Shown here: positions 12,616 to 25,300 of the stretch, in pieces
How positions within the stretch are numbered: position 1 is the stretch's first letter
How the letters are laid out: every line of letters starts with the position of its first letter
Assembly: GCF_964204645.1 (NCBI RefSeq)
Contig: NC_134035.1
Span: 7,068,501-7,132,500, forward strand
Direction of reading: 5' to 3'
DNA length: 64,000 nucleotides
Origin: Tubulanus polymorphus
Lineage: Eukaryota > Nemertea > Palaeonemertea > Tubulaniformes > Tubulanidae
Notes under the pieces: model-generated
Databases searched by the model: none
What the model saw: only the letters and a program-made list of their open reading frames with translations
Told to the model about the DNA's origin: nothing
Position numbers and translations under genes: made by a program

Positions 12616-13915
12616 TAATGCGTTATGTGCCTTCTATTCAAAACTAAGACTCTTCTGTACGAAAATAAATCATAAAATCAGGAACCGTTAATAGATTCTT
12701 TAATCGGTCACCTAAACGTGTACAAGTCTACCACGGTGTTACTTGAGAACTTGTTCCACACGACATATAGGCACACATTATATAGCAATAAACCATGTAT
12801 GATTATTTGAATGGACGCTTAATGGAAACACTTGTCTAGCTCTGAAACTTGAAATGACCTCTAACGTTTAAAGTGATGAACGATTTGAGGTTACTCGTCG
12901 CGATCTTCGTCCAAACAGATGAATAATTACGTACATGTTGGGAAACACGTTTCGGAAAACACGTTTCCAACAGAGTACCGTTTTCCTACGTTTCCGTTTT
13001 CCTTTGACCCACAGTGTTCGACAAAAGAAAAAAAACAATCGTGCCAAGAACCGTGTCAATTGTTTGCGAAACCTCAGAATACTTTGCGCGTGTAACCTGT
13101 CGCAATTATGTAAAATATATAAGATTTAATGGCATCCATCGTATACATGTGCATATAAATGACTTCAGAAATGTCTTTGGTACCTACAACTTACATCCCA
13201 GATTTTCCTGGGCCCGGATTCATAGACTGAGCATCAAAGTTAACCCTAGGGGTAAATCCTCAATCTAGGTGACAACCACCATACAATGAGAAATCATGGT
13301 TATAACTGACGAACTTCAAAATATTCCCAGGGATTATTTTTCTTTATCATCTATAAAACCCAGCTCTATAATGAGAGGCGGTTCATTTGTATTTGCGGTG
13401 ATCTTTTCAGAAAAGGTGTCCCCCTCCAACTCCCATCGAATTGGTTAATGGCCTGATGTTTTATGTATGGAATTCGTAGGTTCTGGTTCACAAATTGATA
13501 ATGAAATGGAGATTCCCTGGATTTTCCTTTCTAAAAGTATAATCATGTCAAACATTTGGTTGGGTATGTTGGGCGAACACTATGAGCCAATCAGATTGCG
13601 ATTAATTGAATTAGATAGATTCATAAATTGTACGTACATAATCAAAATCATACCACAGAGATCATACATAAGCAACATCGAAAAAAAGTATTATGTTCAT
13701 ATTTTAGTCATTGTGGCAGCTAACATGTTTCAAAGCTTCTTTTCACATTTATTACCAGAAATCGTCTCGTAGATCTTAGGATTAAGCTATATACCTGCGT
13801 AGCTTTTCGATGTTATATTCGACTTCAGCCGGGGGCAAAGTTCATTCTTTTCTGATTGTCATCGGACAATGTGGTATGCAGACTCGATAATTCTGTAATA
13901 GCGTAGCGCACAGGT

Positions 13916-14028
13916 TCCAGTTCCACAGTTCTGAGTTAAGATTTGACTCTGAGTTAACTCATTGGAAATAAATTATAAACTTTAACTCAGAGTTAACTCA
14001 CAACTGTGGAACTGGGTCCTGATGTTTA
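13916..14028. mobile_element. Palindromic MITE (CCAGTTCCACAG family), copy 1
   Basis: About 113 bp, nearly a complete palindrome. The left arm begins CCAGTTCCACAGTTCTGAG and the right arm ends CTCACAACTGTGGAACTGG, with inner GAGTTAACTC repeats in both arms. No coding capacity. Two further copies lie at 22498-22590 and 30373-30488. Confidence 0.7.
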
Positions 14029-17000
14029 ATTGGGCAGCAGTGGTTACGAAACACATATCATAAGATGACGGATAAATCGATGTATTCCTTATGCAATACC
14101 GGTAGTTAGGAAGATGAAACAAAATATCACAATTGATGATATTCAGAGTTTATTGTCTGCATGCTGTGCTTTGGGATTTTTCTATTAATATAATCATATT
14201 ATAAACCCCATATCAGAGAAATGATAATAATGATGAATACATACATGTTTAACAACCCGGTACGTATGTGTCGCTAATCAATGATATGCTTCGCTGTACT
14301 GTCCTGTAACGATGCCATACGCTGTTATAATGAATCTTCTTTGCAAAATCGTTTCTCTTTGTGGATGAAATAAAGGTTTCTCTGATGATGGGATTTAGAT
14401 AAATCCTCGTATCTGTCAGATACTAGGCAAACTATCATTAATATGGGATTTTCGTTTATTTATATTACATAACAGCTTGGAGAAACGATGGTTAAATTAT
14501 AGATGAAATGCTACTCAGTTGCTTGCTATATATACTTTTATACCTTCCTGTATATTATGACTATTATGATAATGATTATCATAATTATATATATCATTAA
14601 AATTACATTTATTTAACTGTAAACATTTCTCATAAGAATCTATTTGTTCACTTCATTTGCTCTTTTCTCTTTGTAATGTGTAGAGTAGCTAATCATGTTA
14701 GGATTCCATATCGTGAACCTTATCTATTAGCGAGGGTTCAAGTCTCTCCATCACTCGTTGACAGAATGTTCTTGAATATTTGTCAATAGCGACAATTACC
14801 GACGTCACTCCATAGGAACTAAGTAAACATAGCTTTTACTCTCGAAATTCCTTGTAGACGCATGTCAACGGGACGGTTTGGGGCCAGATTGCAATATTCA
14901 GCCGATAAACCACGAGCTAAGAGTCTATGGCCCTTGGGACTCTTAACAGCTGCAACTTTCGATAGATATAAGACGTGGTGACAGATCTAAGAGCGGGCCT
15001 AGGATCTAGGAACAGTCTCGTGTGTGGAATTAGAGGCTCGATTATTAGGCTAGAATTGAAATGCATGGTTTATACGTATTTCTTTTTCTCTAGAAAAGCA
15101 TCCGTCCGGAGGCACCCCAAATATTTGCCAGAATGAATTCTTCTATAACGGATCATGAAGTCATTTAGTAATACATATCTTATCTTCCTGATTTAGAATT
15201 GAACCATTACACCGATCATTAGCTAATCTTCGACTAACTATAAAACGACACCGGAAAGTGATAGGCTATCGCTTTGACATTGCTGACATTAAATACTTGA
15301 AAATAGTTTTCTACCCGTGTGTTTCCGGAAGATCCAAGCAAAATCGAGCTCGGTCTCTTATAAAAGCTATGGCCTTTGAGAACAAGGTAAGACACTAAAA
15401 TATTATGAACCAGGTTTCAGGGACGTGGTCCCACAAAAATTGCTTGGCTTCAATCGGAAATAAAAGGCATACATTGCTATTAATTTGTAGAAGTTGTGGA
15501 TCAAAATTGGATTTTTCTTCGTTATGATCGTGAAGCCAATATTGTCTTATTCCGGTAGGTTATCGCACACGTACATTAAGTTATGAGTTACTTTACATTG
15601 TAAGCAAGGTCAACTCAATCAACATGCAATGTCGTTTTGACCCGTTAAACTTGTCATTTCAATATTATTTCCAATGGTGTATAGTAAGGCCCATCAAATA
15701 TTTCCTGACAATAACATTTTTCTAAATGAAAAATAAATTGCCAGCAAAATGTTTCCTACTAAAACTATCTATCATGTTGTGATCCAGCAATCCGGCATGT
15801 TTCTATTTCATTCTAAGAAGAGGGGTTGGTAACAAAATGTAAAAAATGATTGGAGCTACTTCACACAATGGAGAACAGACGGCCACGCACGACGTGCGCG
15901 TTCCCCGTGTTTCTTAGAGCACGGGGAATATTTAGGTGTAAAAAGGTTTTTTGACGCCTTATAAAACGTTACCATTATGAAACCTAAACAATGTTAACCA
16001 TTCAGCGTCATTTTACAAACGACAACCCTAAATCGATGTGCAAAACGTCACAGGTCTATGTGTACACATACAAGCTATTTGGCAAAATATTATTGACAGA
16101 GATGTAGAATGGCTTCCTGTGATTATATAATGACTTATATTTGAACGTCGAATATTATATTGCATTGGATATCATTACAAGACGTATTGTAATAGTAAAG
16201 GATGTATGATTATATCAGAAGCGGCAGGCATGAATAGAAATGATAAGTAAATCGGATTATTCGGTTAAATGGCGGATGTATACACGATACGGAAGTCCGA
16301 TATAAAAGTCATGGGGATGCTGGTGGAATGACGAAGCTATCTATGATGTGTGTAGGGCCGGCAGGAATTTCATCAGCGGCTACAAGTGGTCAATATGAAA
16401 ATGTGTAAACATATAATTTCAAAATTCAAATGTTTTAGAAAATATGTTCGATATTAGGGGTATGCAGGTTTCATGAGATTAGCAATTTATGATAGCATAG
16501 CTGTTATATACGGCTCCGCGTCCTCTGATGGCATGTGTGTAGGTGAAAATACAATTCAATTCTTTATTGATCCTTATTACATTGAAATTCTGGGATAAAA
16601 TTCCCAAATTCAATAAATACAAATTTTAAAACAAGAAAATAAAACGTACAAGACACACGGGTAATTCATACAGAATAACATAAACAAGTTATTTTAAATG
16701 ACAATGTCTACTTCAACCCAGACTCACGACTAGGATATCGAGTGGCAGCCAAACCCGTGGCCCGAAGACCGGGCCGGCTGGCTAGGCCACACGATATGCT
16801 CGAAGTCATGAGGAAGCAGACATCAGAATGCTCTTTCCTCAACCATGGAGGCAATGAGAAAGCAGACCAGCTTACAGGCAAAAAAAGTGAATGAAGTTGG
16901 TAGCAAGTTATCAATTATTGACAAAAAAATTAAACCACTAGAGTCGAAGACCTGTATCATCTACCCAATCGCCAAATCTCATAATTCCCCAAATTTGTTA

Positions 17001-17107
17001 AAACTTCGAATTTCAAATTTGCAATTCCACATTAGCTTATCCGCGAAATTCTACATTTTTTTCGCAGGCGTCAAATAATTCATTAAAATTAATTTTCTTG
17101 TTGATCC

Positions 17108-17172
17108 TCTCTGTCTCTAATTCCCTCCCTCTCTCCCTTTCTCCCCCTCTCCCTCTCTTCCTCTCTCCCTCC
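17108..17172. repeat. Polypyrimidine (CT)-rich low-complexity tract
   Basis: A run of CTCTCTCCC-type sequence about 65 bp long with almost no purines on the plus strand. Simple low-complexity DNA. Confidence 0.85.
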
Positions 17173-19436
17173 ACATGACCTTAAAATGATATGGATACCT
17201 CAAACTTTATTTTCATTTTAATGACAACACTATTATACAAACAAAACTACACAAAAGAATACAAGAGGGTACGATTATACATAAGTATGATCATGGACGC
17301 ATAGACTAGGGTTAAAATTTAGTCTATATGTCCATGGTAAACCTCATTTTTTTGTAAACACGATTTATTGGGCGAACTTTTATTTACAACCACTGGAGAG
17401 CCACCGCATATCTTTTATCGGAGATATGAAATAAAGTCAAAGTAGAGGCATAGTGGAGAACATAAATGGCGGAGACTGCCTCAATTAATAGACATGTCGA
17501 AACTGCACCAAGAGCTGCACCAAGTGAAACCGGTTAAATGCTATGTGTTTATTTTATCTCAAAATAGGGATTTTCCCTATCGACATTTGATTGGTAGATT
17601 TTTTATGATGCTGTGTCCTTTACAAAGCCACCACACCTGCTGGAAACAGGAAAGAGGTTTTCATTTTGAAATTGAAAATCGAAGTGCGGTCCGGAAGTTG
17701 TGGTAGTCGCAAAATTTCCAAAATGTTTTTGATTAAAAAATCTCGCCTCTAGTTCATGTAAACAATCATCCAACCAGACTTAACCGACAAACGAATTGTT
17801 AGGATTAGATTCCAGCGGGGGTTCCAGGGGCCTAATTTGAGATATTGTCTTCCGAGTAGATGGCCTAGGGCCCGATGGCCTGGAGACGGGTAGTTGGTCC
17901 TGACTCAACGAAATTTGAAATTTTAGCTGCTCTCAGACGCTATACCAGCAATTATAAAAAGCCTTAAACCTCGAGTGCCGGTGGAGCACCGATTCACTAC
18001 CAGTTAGCTATCACTGTGTGACAAGTATCGGAGAGACAAGTATCGGAGAGTGTAAAGTCACATGCAGAGATGTTGTTGGGGAAATCTTTAGTACCGCTCA
18101 AGTGGTACCCACGGTAGGCTGGATCCACCAAACTTTGTGGGGTTGTTCTTTGAGGTCTGAAGATCATATTGATCAGTAGAGTTTTCTTACGAAAATCCTC
18201 TTGTAATTCTGCTGATTATTATATTTCTTTTCCCCTTTCCAGCCAGAAAAATTTCACAAAATTTATCTTCTCTCAGATTCGACTACTAATCGGCAAAAAG
18301 TGCTCTAATCAATGTAGTGATATTTATAGCACTCTGAATGCATGGGCTAGAATTTCATAAAAATAAAAATTCGTTGAATTAATCTCACGACGAAAATACA
18401 GAGACCTAACTAGATAATGGATTCACCATTCGTTAATTTCTAATCCTTAAATTCCTAATTTTACACGACGACCTTGAGGATGGTCTCTGTTTAAGTCAAA
18501 AAGAGGATTGCTCCGAGAATAACCAAATCAGGGAAATCCAAATCAGCTCCGTTTACTAAAAGCTACTAAACGCATTCAACAATTAAGTGGGAGCATTCTC
18601 AAAACCAAGATGAGAATTCTTTGAATGTAGCGACGAAAATTTCGGTACCGACTAAAGTAGATTGGTCGTCCTGCAAACTCTACCCGACACGAAAATGAAT
18701 GCCGATCCAGATACGTCATTTAAACTCGCCCGCGCAACAGTGAAAAACTGTCACTTTTATACCAAGATGGATTTCGATCAAATCTAAGAACTATATTTGA
18801 ACTAACAAGTCAGAAAACCCGTTATCGCTGCTTTGCAGCTATATTTTATATGTTTTGGTCGTTTTCCACACGTAAAGAATAGTCCGAAAGTTTATTTTTG
18901 TTTTCTCAACACAAAGCACATTATATTTCCCAAACGCATTATCCGATGAGGATGGGTTTTCTCCGTCAAGGGGGTGCAGTTGGTACTTCACAGCTGGCGC
19001 TGAATTTGCATTTAAATAGAAGGTTTACACGGGAGCAGTTTTGTGTTCATATACTGTAAACAGTTCTTACATTTACGAATGTCTGCTTTTTGTCATAAGA
19101 TGCAGATTTACCCGGTTATTTACTTGATTGGTAGATTTCGTTTGATTTGTTTTGTATGATCGGCTGTCTGTAACCTATTAATGTATTAGTGTAGTGTAGT
19201 CAATGGAACGCGACTTTCATAGTATTTAGTTTCATATTCAACTTATTACCAGGCTGTGAACCATTTAGTTAAATCCCTGTATATAGGTTTATTTTGTGGA
19301 ATGCTCTTCACGGTCCTGTTATCATTTTCATGAACACCAAATGTGTATATAAGTAGCTTCGTGAGCTGGTGGAGGGAGAGAAGACTGGTCGAAACACACC
19401 GGACCGGACGCTGAAGGAAAACTTCGTGCGACGAAC

Positions 19437-19570
19437 TGCACGCCGAGAAATCAGAACAGACAGTCCGCTGATAGATCAGAAAACCTTGTGCGACGGATAG
19501 CACGCTGATAGACCGAGAAACCTTGTGCGACGGACATCACGCTGATTGACCACTGAAACCTCCTGCAATG
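19437..19570. repeat. Short tandem repeat of ~42 bp
   Basis: Three imperfect units built around GCACGCTGATAGA, GAAACCTTGTGCGACGGA and equivalents follow one another. The third unit is the most diverged (TGAAACCTCCTGCAATGAACG). Earlier sequence (about 19400-19440) carries related words. Function unknown; it is not in a confident reading frame. Confidence 0.5.
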
Positions 19571-20177
19571 AACGGCACCTCAAATCATGTTAAGCCCATA
19601 TATCAATTGTACATAAGTTAAGTTTACCTGTTTATGTAATGATTTGTATTAACTTACATAAGACTGTTCGTTGCGTTTGATTGATCGTGGAAAAATGTAA
19701 CTCTGTCGAATTTACAGAATTCTTTGCTTATATCGAAATTTATATACATAATTGGAAATTTCGGTTCCAGTTCATTAAAATAATCTTCCAACCAGCCAGA
19801 ACCAGCAATCGACTTACTGGGGTTAGTTATGTTGGCTGCCTAATTGAATAAATCCAGATTTCGGAAATAACTATACTACAAGGTTGAAGATGATTTTGTT
19901 TTTTTTTATTTTTGGTCATTTTCGACTGTCGATTTCAACTGAGGAATAGGCCCCAAATTGTAGTCAGTTTCGAGCGTCGCCAGTTCACCTCCTCCGTGCT
20001 TTAGTAAGCCAAATAACCCCTTATTAACGACCAGATTATTACGTTACAAAATCACAATTATCTTTACAGCAGCAAATAATTTGGGTATATTTGCATTTTG
20101 TATATTTTGCTGGCAATTTTTCTTCGTAGAGGGAAATATTTTGATGGTCCTGTCAGTCAAATGATATCTTCTTATAG

Positions 20178-22315
20178 ATAACATTTGCCGAAAAAACTGG
20201 GTGCAGTATGGTCGGTCGTGCTACTGGTTTCAACGATCAAATGAAGCGTGGTTCGATGCTAGAGCCACTTGTTGGTCAGAAGGTGCCACGATGTTAGTAA
20301 TCGACGATAGACACGAATTCGCATTTATAGACAGACATCTTGAAATTGCAGGCGATCTTAACACCTACTGGCTGGGCGCATCGCGTTATCGACTGTGGCC
20401 GGATGACGCCAATCAGTTTTGTAAGTTTATTAATCAAGAAATTAGAAAAAAAGAAATGACCCTCTAATTTGTAGGCTATTTATGTAACCTGTATTACTTC
20501 ATATCAAAGTTGCATTGTCTTCGTTTCGATTATTTCATTTTAAACTGATATAACGTTAAATACCCACTTCAAGCGTAGTTCATTTTCTTTCTGTGAATGA
20601 CACACTCCGTGGCTGACGACATATCCTAACCGTAGTACGCACTAAAGTTCGAGTAATCTGTGATATCATCTATCAGGGAGTACTCGCTGGATCTGACTCA
20701 TTCTCATAATATTCACACTTCTACGGATCAGCATTTTATTGGAATAATCTTATCGTGCTTTTCAATTTTATAATAAAGTCTTTAAAGTTATTTTAACGTC
20801 AATCTTACGGAAAAAAATTAATTAATTCCATTGGTCACCTCGTAAATGTCATATAGATTCCGGCGTGCGTATGTGTTACCGCTGCCGCATAATTATGCTA
20901 TCTATGGCTAATAGTTCACCTAGGATCATGGAATTTTATGCAGAGTAGGGCGGGCAAATTTGGTTGAACTTATTAGGTCGCTGTAGTGTAGGGTCGGTTT
21001 TGGAAAAGGACCTTAGCGCGATAGAGCCTTCATTTCTCGAGAATATTTTTCAAGTTGGTTCACAGATAGGAACTAGTCCGAGGATATCCCTTTTTAAATA
21101 CATCTTGGTGTAGTTAGAATTGTGGCCACCAGTGGCCGCATTGTAAAACGAGCCTTCATTTCTCAAATAATAGCTACACTACCTCCCCCCACGTGTTTTT
21201 ATTTGCTGCACATAGCGTTACCCGATTGCTGTCGATGTAACGATTTAGTTAAGTTGTATATGTTTTGCGCTGAATCCTATGATATCCTGCAGGCATCCAG
21301 GAAAACGTGCTATACTGAAGGACCTTCCAAATTGCAGGGGATTTAGTCCTACGACTTGTAGATTGCAGTGAACTATATTTTGGTAAATTTAGAAAGAGTC
21401 TTATTTATTTATTTATTTCAGAGATAAATTGCAACAAAGTGTACAATATAAAAGATAACACATTATGTTGTAGTATAAAACTGGGGTTTCAGAAAAAGCA
21501 TAGCAAGACTTGTATAAACTGAAGCCCCAGAAAAGGAATGCTAAATATATACCAAAAGTATATATTTCCTTTCAACGAATCCGGTATTTGGAGTGATAAT
21601 CAAAGAGTCCAGTTTTATTTATTAATCGGGTTGTAGGGTCCACGATGTTACACATCGTATCTAATGATATTCTGTAACTCCGAGCGAGAAATTTTTTAGG
21701 CCGGATCAATGAATGACACAAGTAGCAGAAGCACGTTTACTAAGAGTCTACGATTATACGATCGGTGCTGTCTAAAAGTTAAGGGGCAATTGTTTTCAAT
21801 GAGTGAATCTTTTGTAATAGATGCTCAAATTTACCAGGCGGAGCTTCATCAATTAGCAGGGTTCGTAGTACGTATCATATTTGAATGTTTGTGTTTTATA
21901 TTTGGATGTCAGTATCTCGGAGAATGAGGGATTCGGTTTGGAGGACCCTACCACACGGTGGCCAATTCCATCTGGCTACATTGACTAGACTAGACTAAAT
22001 GAATTCAAACATGACATTACGACATCCCATATACTATTTTATAAAAGAAAGAAATTGTAAGATGTTGAGTAGGCAATTTTATTATGCTCTCAAAGTTGGT
22101 CGGTAAAATGATATATTTTCTTTACTATTTAGTTTGGTTTTGGGACGACAGTCGCTCGGTGACTACTCTTGATTATTGGCTGTTTGAACCGACATCTATA
22201 CGGCACAATTGTCTCGGCTTGCGGCGCACAGAATCGAGTGGTTTCTTTACCAGGCGCTGGTTACAACAAGACTGTTACCTTAAACAAAAATATATCTGCG
22301 AATACAACACTCTAT
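20178..22315 (+). other. Module 1: C-type lectin domain (two exons)
   Basis: The domain spans exons 20178-20420 and 22133-22315, about 141 residues. It shows the canonical pattern: Cys near the start, CYWF, WFDARATC, then YWLGASR, and after the intron FWDD, NCLGLRR, and the C-terminal QQDC..KQKYICEY. The calcium/sugar motifs EPN or QPD and WND are absent, so calcium-dependent sugar binding of the usual kind is doubtful. The 1.7-kb intron between the exons holds no other exon that I can see. Confidence 0.85.
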
Positions 22316-25300
22316 GTAAGAACATTTTCAAGAGTAGCGTGGCGGTGAAACCTCGCTTGGCTAAGTTCACTAAAGCAATACCAAATGCTTTAAGGCAATC
22401 ATATTTACAATCCTTCATGCATGCACTTGTATCTGGTCTAAATTAATTTCCTTTTTTAAATCTACTCTGGGAGACGTAAGACTGAGCTGTTGCACTGGAC
22501 CCAGTTCCACAGTTCTGAGTTCCACAGAGAGTTAACTCAATGAAAAAGAATCGATGTTAACAATAACTCACAACTGTGGAACTGAGCCCTTGTCAATACA
22601 GGCTCGTTCGGATCTTCGGATCACGAGTGCTATTTGCAAAATAGCGGTCGTCGCTCGAATGCTTGAGGTTTCTTAGGACGAGTGTTCTGTTCTAGGTATA
22701 ACACATCCATGCACTTTTATTCATTGGTAGATGTTATGTTCAAGTTATCGGCATCGCATCCAATAGCTTCACTGTCGTGCGATGGAAACAAAGTATTGAG
22801 ACTTAAAACCTGGAAAGTAGGACCTGATTGGGCCCGACAGCCGCACGTCAGCCGCGAATGGTGCCCATTTATCAGCGAAGGTCTGCTGGCTAATCATAAC
22901 AAGCCATCAGCGGCTTACAGCAGAGCTGTGTCAGCCTGTAACGGTTATTCTCGATGCACGTTCGATTTCAGACCGATGAACTCATGGAGCTCTTGTGCAA
23001 GTGGCAATCCAATGATGTCATACGTTGTGTACACTTGCGAGAAACTAGTCGGTCAGTATAAAAAGAAAAATAACTGCTTCATGGGGTGGTCATTTTAGCT
23101 GGAATGGTTTATTACCACGTCAAATGTACCAACCGTTTCAATGTTTGATATATACACTGGTTTACACCGTCTGGTGAAAGTATTTACAAAACTATCCAAT
23201 AAAACAAACCTTAAACAATTCCAGAATGCCCCGACAAGGAGTCAGTGGGTGTTGGCGCCGAGGAATGGGTCAGTCACGACGGAATGTGTTATGGTTCGCA
23301 TAGAGAGCCACACCACTATACGTCGTTTCAGTTAGCCGAGGACGAATGCAATAAACATAGACTCGGGCACCTTTTGAGTCTATTTTCACCGGAGGAATCA
23401 ACGTTCCTAAAAAGGCACCATCTGTAAGTACAAATAGGTGATTTCCTCCCTGATGTTTTGACAATTGAGTATGAAACGTTACATCTACAGGTCACACCAC
23501 GTGGATCGGTTGGGAGCCAAGTACGATCGAATTTCCCGTTCGTGGGTGTACACGAATGGCCTACCAGCTGATTGGCATCCTCTTCAGTCCTACCATTCTA
23601 AACCCGATGGATGTTTGTATATCAGAGATGACCAACGGATCTCCTGGTTCATCAGTGACTGTAATCGTGCAGATGCATCATTTATATGCAAAGTTCCCAA
23701 TCAAGGTTTGTATAATTTTTTCAAAAGATTAAACCGGTCACTGTTCTTTGATTATACCCTCCTACCACAATTAAGAACTCTCACGGAAAACTGGTCCACT
23801 ATTATGAATTACTCTCTCAGAATCAATTCGATCATTGCAAAGCGAACCTGCCACCAAGACTTATATAAAATCATTATACAATACCTGGTAAATTCTATTC
23901 TAATGTTTAAAAAGTGTTAACATTTTCTGTCTATTCGTCTGTTTATTACTTGTGTGCATGGTGTGTGAGTGCGATGAATGTGGTGTGGATGCTTCTGGGT
24001 GACACGGCCAAGATAGACTGTTTCAGTCTTTCTGTATAGCCCCATTATCCTTTCACATTTTTCTTCGTTAGCTTATATTCGTAATATCGTCCAATAATGT
24101 AACATTCTACAGAAAATAAATTTAATTCAACTCAACTATCACTACAAGCTGTGGCCCGTATTGTTCACCTTCCACCGAAAAATGTTAGATATTCCAATTG
24201 TATGGTGGAGACAATGTCTTGGTCAATTTTCCAGTTGGAAAGAGCGCGTTTTCGATGAGTGCATTCCGACATCAATATCTTCTGATTCAGATTGCGTCAA
24301 ACCACTCGGTATCGAACACGGACACATAGCTAATGACATGATATCAGCGTCTTCGGTCAAGTCCGTGGGTATGACGAATCCCTATAACGCGAGATTGAAC
24401 GGTCCAGGCGCTTGGTGCGCTTCTAGCACGGATACGAAGCCTTTCATCCAAATTGATCATAATCTCGTCGTTGAAATATACGGTAAGATCAGAAGTAATT
24501 TAGTTTAGAGTGAATTCCAATTGTAGTAGATAGATATATTTCTAGGCCCGGTTTTATAGACTGGCATTATCTTTTAACCCGGGGCTTAATTGAAATGAAA
24601 ATGAATTGAATTAGCCCCCGGGTTCAAATTGATACCAGTCTATAAAACCGGGCCTTGGGTTTTTGTTGCCCTCATCTCTAAAATGTTTGTACCTGAATTA
24701 TGTAGGTTTTTAAATATATTACATCTCTTTTCATTGTGAAAACTCATTAATTACCCTTATGTTTTATTTTCAAAAGGCGTCCAGATGCAAGGCTTTAACA
24801 GAAGCTACGTCACTAGTTACGCGATTATCGTCAGTGAAGACAAAATTCACTGGGAACATGTTTGGTTCAAATACGGTGAAAAGGTACAATTTACGCATAT
24901 CAGCTACCAACAATAAAATCTGTCTTTAATTGTCGCAAAGATTGCGCTCTTTAGATTTTTATGACAACATTATTGTGAATTATCAGAAGAGATGGCCGAT
25001 ATATTGATTATAATGTACGTAAATGACGCACTAACATTTGTTCAAATCAATAGTTAACCGCATTTCTTACTTTCATTACATTTTTTCTTTTTAGATATTT
25101 ATCGGAAATCGAGATTGGAATTCGGTGGTCACCGCTTTTTTCAGAAATGTATTAAGGGCCAGATATATTCGCATATATCCGATCACCTACATCGGAAGTG
25201 TTTGCCTCCGCCTGGAAATCTTAGGTTGCACGCGTGAGTAATTTGTAGAGGATGATTAACCGAATGTATAAATTGATACCACAATAGAAAGAAGACAACG

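Larger units (their letters stand above)
12670..20177. other. Long gene-poor stretch
   Basis: I see no exon with recognisable domain content. The longest open frames (for example 13467-13772 + and 16845-17078 +) have AT-rich composition and no family motif. Contents: a palindromic MITE at 13916-14028, a polypyrimidine CT-rich run at 17108-17172, an irregular short repeat at 19437-19570, and at 13206-13260 a possible half of the GGCCCGG..ATAGACTG element listed at 24546. The missing first exon(s) of the mosaic lectin gene should lie somewhere here, but I could not identify a signal-peptide exon. Confidence 0.45.

Noticed and set aside
16708-16914. Opposing open frames around 16.7-17.1 kb
   Set aside because: No domain, unfavourable composition and no splice partners.
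22084-22132. Upstream in-frame extension of the lectin exon (LVGKMIYFLYYLV) as a transmembrane segment
   Set aside because: It lies before a good acceptor (TTTACTATTTAG) that restores the C-type lectin frame, so it is intron.
23706-23920. Continuation of the second lectin exon to a stop at 23920
   Set aside because: A donor AAG/GTTTGT at the domain end and the AT-rich, non-lectin sequence that follows show it is intron or LINE-derived.
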